Assembly (NCBI GenBank): GCA_012517025.1
Contig: JAAYVT010000298.1
Span: forward strand, 1 to 15,722
Direction of reading: 5' to 3'
DNA from: Phyllobacteriaceae bacterium
Lineage (GTDB): Bacteria > Pseudomonadota > Alphaproteobacteria > Rhizobiales > Ancalomicrobiaceae
Length of the DNA: 15,722 nt
Shown here piece after piece: positions 7,470 to 13,811 of the stretch. Numbering within the stretch: the stretch's first letter is position 1; each line of letters begins with the position of its first letter. The notes beneath the pieces were generated by a model. That model did not search any database. It was given only the letters and a program-made list of their open reading frames with translations, and was not told where the DNA came from. Both the position numbers and the translations under genes were made by a program.

Positions 7470-7508
7470 TGGATAAAAGCGAAACGCCGCGAGGAGGTCC
7501 CGCGGCGT
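7470..7508 (-). terminator. Intrinsic terminator of leuA
   Basis: On the minus strand ACGCCGCG (7508-7501) and CGCGGCGT (7491-7484) form a perfect 8-bp stem with a 9-base loop, followed by TTCGCTTTTATCC. It lies about 25 bases after the leuA stop and before the tRNA promoter, so leuA transcription should end here. Confidence 0.8.
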
Positions 7509-7533
7509 CGCATTTTCGGGGAAAATTCTTCGC

Positions 7534-9123
7534 TCAGATCCGCTCGCCGACGCGCACCGCCTCGACGCCCTCGGCGGTCGGCTCGCTCGCCTTCTGGCGA
7601 CGGATCGACAACTTGTTGAGCGCCGCGACGTAGGCCTTGGCCGACGACACCAGGGTGTCGACGTCGGCGCCGCGCCCGGTGGCGACCCGGCCTTCCTCTT
7701 CGAGGCGGACCGAAACCTCCGCCTGCGCGTCGGTGCCTTCGGTCACCGCGTGCACCTGATAGAGCGACAACTTGGCCTCGTGCGGCAGGATCGCCTTGAT
7801 CGCGTTGAAGGTGGCGTCGACCGGCCCGGTGCCGTTCGCCTCCTTGGTGACGTGGTGGCCGTCGACGTCCATGGTGATGATCGCCTTCTGCGGACCGCCG
7901 GTGCCGGCGATGACGGTCAGTGCGATCACCTTGGCGCCCTCCGCCTGCGACACGATGCCGTCCTCGACCAGCGCCTCGATGTCCTCGTCGTAGACGTGCT
8001 TCTTGCGATCGGCGAGCGCCTTCATCCGTTCGAACGCCTGTTCGAAGGCGTTGTCGCCCAGATCGTAGCCGAGATCCTTCAGCTTCTCGCGGAAGGCGTG
8101 ACGGCCGGAGTGCTTGCCCATCACCAGGTTGGTCTCGCGCACGCCGACGTCCTCGGGGCGCATGATCTCGTAGGTCTCGACGTGCTTGAGCATGCCGTCC
8201 TGATGGATGCCGCTCTCGTGGGCGAAGGCGTTCTTGCCGACGATCGCCTTGTTGTACTGCACCGGGAAGCCCGAGACGGTGGAGACCAGCTTCGAGGCCT
8301 GGGTCAGCATCGGCGTCTTGATGCCGGTCGTGAACGGGAAGGCGTCGGCGCGGGTGCGGATCGCCATCACGATCTCTTCCAGCGCCGCGTTGCCGGCGCG
8401 CTCGCCGAGGCCGTTCACCGTGCACTCGATCTGCCGCGCCCCGCCCATCACGCCGGCCAGCGAATTGGCCACCGCCATGCCGAGGTCGTTGTGGCAATGG
8501 GTGGAGAACACCGCCTGATCGGCGTTGGGGACGCGGTTGATCAGCATCTCGAACAGCGCCCGATATTCCTCCGGCGTGGTGTAGCCGACGGTGTCGGGGA
8601 TGTTGATGGTGGTGTCGCCCGCCTTGATCGCCGCCTCGACGCAACGGCACAGGAAGTCGTGCTCGGTGCGGGTGGCGTCCTCCGCCGACCACTCGACGTC
8701 GTCGGTGTGGGTGCGCGCCCGCGATACGGACGCGAACACCTTCTCCAGCACCGCCTCCGGCTCCATCTGCAGCTTGTACTTCATGTGCACCGGCGAGGTG
8801 GAGATGAAGGTGTGGATGCGGAAGGCGCGGGCGTTCTTCAGGGCTTCCGCCGCGCGGTCGATGTCCTTGGTGGCGGCGCGGGCGAGACCGGCGGGCACCG
8901 CGTCGTGCAGCCGCCGGGCGATCTCGGAGACCGCCTCGAAGTCGCCCTGGGAGGCGATCGGGAAACCAGCCTCGATCACGTCGACGCCCATCGCGTCGAG
9001 GATCTCGGCGACCTGGATCTTCTCGTCGAAGGTCATCGAGGCGCCGGCCGACTGCTCGCCGTCGCGCAGGGTGGTGTCGAAGATCTTGATGCGGTCGCGG
9101 GAAGGGGTCGCGGAGGAATTCAT
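7534..9123 (-). CDS. leuA: 2-isopropylmalate synthase
   Basis: A 529-residue LeuA that condenses acetyl-CoA with 2-oxoisovalerate, the committed step of leucine synthesis. The catalytic TIM barrel begins with DTTLRDGEQ (16-24: D16 metal ligand, R20), continues through HCHND (209-213: H209 and H211 metal ligands) and NGLGERAGNA (237-246). HESGIHQDGMLK marks the linker to the C-terminal LeuA dimer/regulatory domain (about 395-515), which binds leucine for feedback inhibition. The start at 9123 is preceded by GAGGA (9131-9135) and gives the standard family N-terminus; the in-frame extension to 9261 is untranslated leader. Full length argues for leucine synthase rather than a homocitrate or citramalate synthase, though specificity is by similarity. 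Expression is probably controlled by the upstream leucine-rich leader peptide. Confidence 0.97.
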   Translation of the reverse strand: MNSSATPSRDRIKIFDTTLRDGEQSAGASMTFDEKIQVAEILDAMGVDVIEAGFPIASQGDFEAVSEIARRLHDAVPAGLARAATKDIDRAAEALKNARAFRIHTFISTSPVHMKYKLQMEPEAVLEKVFASVSRARTHTDDVEWSAEDATRTEHDFLCRCVEAAIKAGDTTINIPDTVGYTTPEEYRALFEMLINRVPNADQAVFSTHCHNDLGMAVANSLAGVMGGARQIECTVNGLGERAGNAALEEIVMAIRTRADAFPFTTGIKTPMLTQASKLVSTVSGFPVQYNKAIVGKNAFAHESGIHQDGMLKHVETYEIMRPEDVGVRETNLVMGKHSGRHAFREKLKDLGYDLGDNAFEQAFERMKALADRKKHVYDEDIEALVEDGIVSQAEGAKVIALTVIAGTGGPQKAIITMDVDGHHVTKEANGTGPVDATFNAIKAILPHEAKLSLYQVHAVTEGTDAQAEVSVRLEEEGRVATGRGADVDTLVSSAKAYVAALNKLSIRRQKASEPTAEGVEAVRVGERI

Positions 9124-9146
9124 CGGTTGGTCCTCGGTATCGGAGC

Positions 9147-9187
9147 GGCGCGGGGCGGTGAGATCGGTCGTATCCGCCGTCGGCGCC
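9147..9187 (-). promoter_or_regulatory. Proximal hairpin in the leuA leader
   Basis: Nested arms GGCGC/GCGCC (9147-9151 with 9183-9187) and GGCGG/CCGCC (9154-9158 with 9174-9178) can fold 12 bases before the leuA ribosome site at 9131-9135. There is no following T-run. It may take part in leucine control or may be incidental in this GC-rich sequence. Confidence 0.35.
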
Positions 9188-9221
9188 GAAATCGGGTTCG
9201 GTTGCCGGTTCGCTGCGTCAT

Positions 9222-9268
9222 CCCCTGAGAGCCCGCCTCCGTGTCGGAGGGCGGTCGGCACTCAGGGG
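9222..9268 (-). promoter_or_regulatory. Long leader hairpin overlapping the leader-peptide stop (leucine control element)
   Basis: CCCCTGAG (9222-9229) and CTCAGGGG (9261-9268) are perfect 8-bp inverted arms. Inside them CCTCCG (9236-9241) and CGGAGG (9245-9250) form a 6-bp stem with a 3-base loop, extended by three pairs past a one-base bulge. On the minus strand the leader-peptide stop TGA (9264-9262) sits in the first arm, so a ribosome finishing the leader would block the outer stem, while one stalled at the leucine codons about 10-20 bases earlier could leave it free. No T-run follows, so this is more likely the switching stem than a standard terminator. Confidence 0.7.
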
Positions 9269-9366
9269 CCGATAAGGAGAAGAAGCGAGGTGGAGAGAAG
9301 GGCGAGCGAAGCCGTGGCGCCGTGCGGCGCGTCGATCGTCGGCTGAGAAACGTCTCGCGCGATCAT
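9262..9366 (-). CDS. Leucine-rich leader peptide upstream of leuA
   Basis: This small ORF encodes 34 residues starting MIARDVSQP and ending SLALLSTSLLLLIGP. Seven of the residues are leucine, four of them consecutive near the end, followed by Ile-Gly-Pro-stop. All seven leucine codons are CTC or CTT (three and four), and none is CTG, although CTG is common in nearby genes. It lies 138 bases upstream of the leuA start on the same strand and its stop codon overlaps a long hairpin. GAGG (about 13 bases before the ATG) could serve as a weak ribosome site. This matches the design of amino-acid biosynthesis leader peptides: leucine shortage stalls ribosomes in the run and changes RNA folding. Such leaders are known for leu, ilv and trp operons; this one is identified from sequence only. 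Confidence 0.85.
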   Translation of the reverse strand: MIARDVSQPTIDAPHGATASLALLSTSLLLLIGP

Positions 9367-9440
9367 TCCGGTTTCGAGCCTCGTGGTGCTCCGGTCCTCG
9401 TGCCGCCGCGGCGTCGAACCTCGACGATGGACGCGACGAC

Positions 9441-9475
9441 GAAGGGTCGCGCGGATGCGTCCGTCGCGACCCTTC
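9441..9475 (-). terminator. Strong hairpin after the chemoreceptor gene, likely terminator
   Basis: GAAGGGTCGCG (9441-9451) and CGCGACCCTTC (9465-9475) are perfect 11-bp arms. The loop itself pairs (CGGA/TCCG around TGCG), so the structure is a nearly continuous 15-bp stem with one bulge. It begins about 40 bases past the chemoreceptor stop on the minus strand. There is no T-run, so termination would be atypical. It also lies about 75 bases upstream of the leuA leader peptide and could instead belong to that leader RNA. Confidence 0.5.
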
Positions 9476-9515
9476 AGGAGATACCGGCGATCCGGTCGTC
9501 GCGCAAGCGCGATTT

Positions 9516-11885
9516 TCACGCCACCCGCCGCTCCGGCTGCGCCTTGGAACGCGAGACCACCTCCTCGCCGAAGCGTTCGACCACCGAACGTTCGATCGGC
9601 GTCAGGAAGCGAACTCCGGCGGCGTCGTGATCCGCCCACACCACGTCCGCCTCGATCCGCCGCCCGCCGATCAGGATCGTCGCGCGGGTGCCGTGCTCGA
9701 GGCCGGGGACCGGCGCGAGGCGCGCCCCGTCGGTCGACAGATCGGCGAGCCGGGTGAGGGTCTCGCGCCCGGCGACGATCACCGTGACCTCGGCCGAACT
9801 CGACAGCCGGTCGGTCTCGCGGCGCTCCGCCTTGCGCGTCGCCGCCTCGACGATCGCCGGAATTTCCGCCCGGACCCGGTCGGAGGACCGCCGCATCTGG
9901 TCGGAGACCTCGGTGACGCGCTCGGCCGAGTTGGTCGAGCGGCTGACGCGTTCGGCGATGTCGATCATCCGCCGCGCGACGTCGTCGACCGCGGCGTTGG
10001 TGTGTTCGACCGAGTTGGAGAAGGTGTTCATCGCCGCGCGCTGCTCTTCCATCGCCGCCGCGATCGCCGAAGAGACGCCGTCGAGGGTGGCGATCTGGTC
10101 GGTGACCGAGCCGATCGCCTCGACCGCCCGTTTCGTCGCCGATTGGATTTCGGAGACCTTGCGGCCGATTTCCTCGGTCGATTTGGCGGTCTGGCCGGCC
10201 AGTCCCTTGACCTCCTGGGCGACGATGGCGAAGCCGCGTCCCGCCTCGCCGGCGCGCGCCGCCTCGATGGTGGCGTTGAGGGCGAGGAGGTTGGTCTGAC
10301 CGGCGATGTCGGCGATCGTCGAGACGATCGATTCGATGTCGGCGGTGACCCGGCTGAGCCCGTCGATGGCGCCGCGCGACTGGTCGGCCCGGCCGACCGC
10401 GTCGCGGGTCAGGGCCGTCGAACGGGCGATCTGATCGGCGATCTCCGAGATCGCCTGGATCACCTGGGTGGTCATGGCGGCGGCTTCGACGTTGAGCGAA
10501 CGGGTGGTCTCGGCCGAGCCGGCCGCCTCGTTCGCCGCCGCGTGGACGTTGCGCAGCGTTTCGAGCATGTCGCGCGCCTGATGTTGGACGTCGCCGGAGC
10601 CGCGCACGATCTCTTCCATGCCGTCTTCGGTCGCCCGTTCCACTTCCTGCGCCATCGACATCAACACGGCGCGCCGCTCCGCCTCGACGCGGGCGTCCTG
10701 GGCGGCGCGATCCGCCTCCAGCACCCGCCGTTCGGCGAGGGCGTCGAGGAAGCCGCGCATGGCGTTGGAGACGCGGCCGATCTCCGAGCGTGCCGGCAGC
10801 GGGGCCGGTGCCGCGACGCCGGCGTCGCCACGCGAAATGGCGTCGATGGTCGCCGCCACCCGGCCGACCGGCACGGTGATCGAACGCGACACCGCCAGAC
10901 CGATCCCGCCGGCGAGCGCCAGACAGGCGACGCCGAGCCCGAGGAAACTGAAGAACAGCCGCCGCGCCACCGCCGAGGCGGTCTCCGCATCGCGTACGAT
11001 CGCCGCGTCGAGGTCGTCCTCGATCGCCTTCAACTCGTCGACCCAGGTGCTGGTGGTGCTCCACCACTCCTTCGGCGTCACACCGTCGACCATCCGGGTG
11101 TCGAGGCCGGAAATCAGGATCCGCCGCAGCGTCTTGAGATCGGCCAGCGCCTTGGACTTGGTCACCCGTTCGATCAGCTCGTCGTGGATGCCGCTCGCCA
11201 GCATGCGGAACTCGGCCAGGCGGTCGGTCTGCTTGGCCATGGTCTCGACGAAGGCGCGCCAGCGATCCGGATCGACCCGCCCGGAGGAGACCAGAGCGTT
11301 GCCGCTCGCCCGCTCCTGGCCGGCGTATTCCTTGGCGGCCATCAGCGACTGCAGCATCAGCAGCGAGGCGGTGGTGGAATTGTCGTCGACGCTCTTCAAC
11401 ACCTCGGCGGTGGAACGGAAGAAGCCGTCGATCTGGTCGGAATACCAGCGGATCGTCTCCGCCACCGTCAGATCCTGCGCGTCGACCTTGCCGCGCGTCT
11501 CGCGCAGTCCGTCGAGATGGCCGTCCGCCTCGGTGAGCGCCGCCTCGATCCGCGACGATCCCGCCGCCTCGGCGGTGGCCCGCCGCAGGGTGAGATAGGC
11601 CTGCGCCGCTTCGTCGGTGCGGCCGCGCTGGGCGGCGAGCAGCGACCGGGTCTCCGCAGATTGCCCCTGTGAGGCGATGAAGCCGACCGAGGCGCCGCGC
11701 TCGCGTTGCAGCTCGTGCACCAGGGTGGCGATGGTGCGGGACGTCTCCGTGAAGGCGACGACGCGATCGGAATGGACGGCTTCGACTCGTCTTTCCCAGA
11801 CGAGGAAGCCGATCACCGCCGCCAGCACCGCGAGAGCGGGCACGACGGCGAGGGCGAGACGTTCGGAGATCTTGAGCGACTGCAT
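9516..11885 (-). CDS. Methyl-accepting chemotaxis-type receptor with NIT, HAMP and PilZ domains
   Basis: A 789-residue inner-membrane receptor. Residues 10-30 form the first membrane helix. A periplasmic NIT-type sensor (about 45-295) starts with VHELQRERGASVGFIASQG, the signature region of nitrate/nitrite-sensing domains. A second membrane helix (about 311-333) leads to a HAMP domain (about 332-385). The methyl-accepting coiled coil has its conserved CheA/CheW-contact tip around IAGQTNLLALNATIEAARAG (527-546). A C-terminal PilZ domain (about 686-766) has both c-di-GMP motifs: R689-x3-R693 and D715-x-S717-x2-G720. It could therefore join an extracellular signal, chemotaxis and c-di-GMP; Azospirillum Tlp1 is a known receptor with a PilZ tail. 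The nitrate ligand is only suggested by domain name. No Shine-Dalgarno is visible; a perfect hairpin sits where it would be. No chemotaxis genes are adjacent. Confidence 0.93.
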   Translation of the reverse strand: MQSLKISERLALAVVPALAVLAAVIGFLVWERRVEAVHSDRVVAFTETSRTIATLVHELQRERGASVGFIASQGQSAETRSLLAAQRGRTDEAAQAYLTLRRATAEAAGSSRIEAALTEADGHLDGLRETRGKVDAQDLTVAETIRWYSDQIDGFFRSTAEVLKSVDDNSTTASLLMLQSLMAAKEYAGQERASGNALVSSGRVDPDRWRAFVETMAKQTDRLAEFRMLASGIHDELIERVTKSKALADLKTLRRILISGLDTRMVDGVTPKEWWSTTSTWVDELKAIEDDLDAAIVRDAETASAVARRLFFSFLGLGVACLALAGGIGLAVSRSITVPVGRVAATIDAISRGDAGVAAPAPLPARSEIGRVSNAMRGFLDALAERRVLEADRAAQDARVEAERRAVLMSMAQEVERATEDGMEEIVRGSGDVQHQARDMLETLRNVHAAANEAAGSAETTRSLNVEAAAMTTQVIQAISEIADQIARSTALTRDAVGRADQSRGAIDGLSRVTADIESIVSTIADIAGQTNLLALNATIEAARAGEAGRGFAIVAQEVKGLAGQTAKSTEEIGRKVSEIQSATKRAVEAIGSVTDQIATLDGVSSAIAAAMEEQRAAMNTFSNSVEHTNAAVDDVARRMIDIAERVSRSTNSAERVTEVSDQMRRSSDRVRAEIPAIVEAATRKAERRETDRLSSSAEVTVIVAGRETLTRLADLSTDGARLAPVPGLEHGTRATILIGGRRIEADVVWADHDAAGVRFLTPIERSVVERFGEEVVSRSKAQPERRVA

Positions 11886-11894
11886 GGAGCGATA

Positions 11895-11924
11895 CCGGAT
11901 CGTGGAGTCGCAACCACGATCCGG
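11895..11924. repeat. Perfect 11-bp inverted repeat directly before the chemoreceptor start
   Basis: CCGGATCGTGG (11895-11905) and CCACGATCCGG (11914-11924) are exact inverted copies around the 8-base loop AGTCGCAA. The near arm ends 9 bases before the ATG of the chemoreceptor (11885-11883), covering the place of a ribosome site. It may be an RNA hairpin that limits translation, or a 30-bp operator for a dimeric DNA-binding protein. Confidence 0.75.
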
Positions 11925-11996
11925 GCGTTTCCTTAACTTGTGGTTTAAATGCGATTCGCTCGCGATGAGCACTCGGGTCGCATGCCGTTGCGGTAA

Positions 11997-12068
11997 CCGA
12001 AGCATCGCGCCTTGCTTCGGCGCCTTCGAGATTTCCTCTGCGAGCACGCCGCGAGCCTCTTCGGAGGC
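11997..12068 (-). terminator. Paired hairpins after the phzF-like gene, weak terminator candidates
   Basis: Two stems lie between the PhzF-like stop (12151) and the chemoreceptor start: CCGAAGC/GCTTCGG (11997-12003 with 12014-12020) and GCCTC-TTCG-GAGGC (12055-12068). Neither is followed by a clear T-run. They could end the three-gene operon in a Rho-independent-like or Rho-assisted manner. The rest of 11886-12150 shows no gene. Confidence 0.35.
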
Positions 12069-12150
12069 GAAGACGACGCCGGACGACCTCGGCCCGCGAC
12101 CTCGTTCGGCCGGAGCGGGGCGAGGTGACGCGATCGGCGATCGAGGCGTT

Positions 12151-13083
12151 TCACGCCGGATTTTCGGGCGTCAGCAGCGTTCCTTCGGCGATTCTCACCG
12201 CCGATCCGCCGATTCGGGTCGCCGAAAGCCGGCCTTTGGCGATTTCGATCGTCAGGTCGATCAGGCTCGGCCGACCCATCTCGAAGCCCTGTTCGATGCG
12301 CAACCGATGCGCGCCCTCGGTCGGCGCGTCGAAGGCGGCGACCACGCCGGCGAAGGCCGCCGCCGCCGACCCGGTCGCCGGATCCTCGCCGATCCCGAAA
12401 CCGTGATCGAACATCCGCGCATGGAAGGAGCTGTCGTGCCGTCGCGTTTCGCGACAGTAGACGAACACCGAGAAGGTCTCCTCGCCGCCGATCGCCGCCG
12501 ACCACAGGCGCGAATCGAGTCGTGCCCGGGCGACCGCGTCGAGCCCGGACAGCGGCACGAAGGCGAAGGGCACGCCGGCGTCGTGGAAGGACGGCACGTG
12601 GTTCTCGAACCCGACGTCGGCGGCGTCGACGCCGAGCGCGTCGGCGATCGCGCCCTTGGCCGGCAGATCGCGGGCGACGGCGACGGGCAGGCGCGGCGCG
12701 TCGAACTCGGCGTAGGTCGGCCGGGTCGGATCGAGTCGCACCGCCGCCCGGATCGCCCCGACGGTCTCCTCCATCACCACCACCGCGTCGAGGCCGCGAT
12801 CGGGTTCGCCGAACCGCTCCTCGGCGAGCAGCACGGCGGTGCCGACGGTGGGGTGGCCGGCGAAAGGCAGCTCGCGCGCCGGCGTGAAGATGCGCAACGC
12901 CGCCGAATGCCCCGGCTTGGTCGCCGGCCGCACGAACACCGTCTCCGACAGGTTGAACTCGCGCGCGATCGTCTGCATCGCCGCGTCGTCGAGCCCGTCG
13001 GCGTCGAGCACGACGGCGAGCGGATTGCCGGCGAAGGGGTGGGCGGTGAAGACGTCGAGGACGACGTAACGGCGACGGATCAT
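12151..13083 (-). CDS. PhzF-family isomerase/epimerase-like protein
   Basis: A 310-residue PhzF-fold protein (two-lobed diaminopimelate-epimerase-like fold). The catalytic glutamate of PhzF (E45) corresponds to E47 in NLSET. The ELPFAGHPTVG motif (71-81) and GEDPATGSAAAAF (232-244) line the active site. True PhzF performs an isomerisation in phenazine synthesis, but no other phenazine genes are present, and most bacterial family members have unknown substrates. The ATG (13083-13081) overlaps the stop of the NUDIX gene (13082-13080) as ATGA, so translation is coupled. It is the last gene of a three-gene operon, which suggests a role with the NUDIX and phosphodiesterase-fold proteins, perhaps in metabolite or cofactor repair. 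That role is inference. Confidence 0.92.
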   Translation of the reverse strand: MIRRRYVVLDVFTAHPFAGNPLAVVLDADGLDDAAMQTIAREFNLSETVFVRPATKPGHSAALRIFTPARELPFAGHPTVGTAVLLAEERFGEPDRGLDAVVVMEETVGAIRAAVRLDPTRPTYAEFDAPRLPVAVARDLPAKGAIADALGVDAADVGFENHVPSFHDAGVPFAFVPLSGLDAVARARLDSRLWSAAIGGEETFSVFVYCRETRRHDSSFHARMFDHGFGIGEDPATGSAAAAFAGVVAAFDAPTEGAHRLRIEQGFEMGRPSLIDLTIEIAKGRLSATRIGGSAVRIAEGTLLTPENPA

Positions 13084-13811
13084 GGGAGGGTCTCCGGGTC
13101 TCGCCGTTCGGCGGCGATGAGGTCGAGGAGGAGGGGAACGTAGGGCACGGTCGCTTCGTCGGCGAGCCGGTCGGCGCCGCCGACGAGGTCGATCCGGTCG
13201 ATCTCGTCGTCGCGGGCGGTCGCCTGTCCGGCGACGGCGTGGGCCCGCAATGCTTCGGTCGTCAGCGCCGAGCGGTGGCGGCGGACCAGCGCGACGCGGC
13301 CGACGCCGGAGGGCAGCGCCCACCATCGCCGATCGGCCGGAAAGGCGTCGAGATCGAGCCCGACCTCCTCGGCGAGCTCGCGCCGCATGTTGGCGACCGG
13401 GTCGAGCCGTCCGTCGACGACGTCCATCGCGTCGAACGACCCCGACGGCGGATAGACGAGGCCGGCGTTGGCGCCGTCGCGGCCCTGGCGCCCGATCAAC
13501 AGACGCCCGTCGCGACTGGTCACCGCCGCCACCGGGAAGACGTGCGCCGTCGCCGGTCGCTCGAAGCCGACCCGCAGACGATAGAGCAGGGTGGCGAAGT
13601 TGGTCGGCCGCGCCCGCGCCGAGAACACCCCGTCGACGATCGCCACCGCCTCGAACAGGAAGGCTGAGCCGTTCCACAGCGCCGGATTGGCGGCGGTGGC
13701 GGCGCGCCAATGGGCGGCCACCGCCTCGGCGAGGTCCGGCGTCAGCCCGAGCGGCTCGCCGACCCTGAGGTCGATCGCACGCACGAGGTGGGGACGATCG
13801 ATCGCCGTCAT
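13080..13811 (-). CDS. NUDIX-domain protein with partly degenerate NUDIX box
   Basis: A 243-residue protein with an extra N-terminal region (about 1-85) before a NUDIX fold (about 88-235). The second half of the NUDIX box is intact as RELAEEVGL (144-152), which includes the metal-binding glutamates E145, E148 and E149. The first half does not match: with standard spacing the expected G and E fall on D130 and L136, although a shifted GSFDAMD lies slightly upstream. NUDIX enzymes cleave nucleoside-diphosphate-linked compounds, but this variant may have a different substrate, or an insertion in the box. Both borders overlap neighbours by four bases (ATGA), so it is the middle gene of a coupled operon with an endonuclease/phosphatase-fold protein upstream and a PhzF-like protein downstream. 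Confidence 0.85.
   Translation of the reverse strand: MTAIDRPHLVRAIDLRVGEPLGLTPDLAEAVAAHWRAATAANPALWNGSAFLFEAVAIVDGVFSARARPTNFATLLYRLRVGFERPATAHVFPVAAVTSRDGRLLIGRQGRDGANAGLVYPPSGSFDAMDVVDGRLDPVANMRRELAEEVGLDLDAFPADRRWWALPSGVGRVALVRRHRSALTTEALRAHAVAGQATARDDEIDRIDLVGGADRLADEATVPYVPLLLDLIAAERRDPETLP

Noticed and set aside
7363..7533. Integration site at the tRNA-Lys 3' end
   Set aside because: tRNA ends are common attachment sites, but no integrase, repeated tRNA fragment or foreign base composition is seen here.
9627..11672. 681-codon plus-strand frame opposite the chemoreceptor
   Set aside because: Antisense shadow with Arg/Asp/Gly repeats and no recognisable motif. Similar shadows at 7750-9228 and 13853-15382 were dropped for the same reason, except the SCP2-type end of the latter.
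9262..11913. 883-codon minus-strand frame over the chemoreceptor gene
   Set aside because: It is out of frame with the chemoreceptor and compositionally biased. Only its last 35 codons, from the ATG at 9366, are kept as the leuA leader peptide.
11933..11948. Possible CtrA site TTAA-N8-TTAA upstream of the chemoreceptor
   Set aside because: CtrA sites need TTAA-N7-TTAA(C); the spacer here is 8 bases. The position is attractive for an alphaproteobacterial motility gene, but the match is not good enough to call.
12151..13083. Phenazine biosynthesis assignment for the PhzF-like gene
   Set aside because: No other phz gene is nearby, and most PhzF-family members in bacteria have unrelated, unknown roles.
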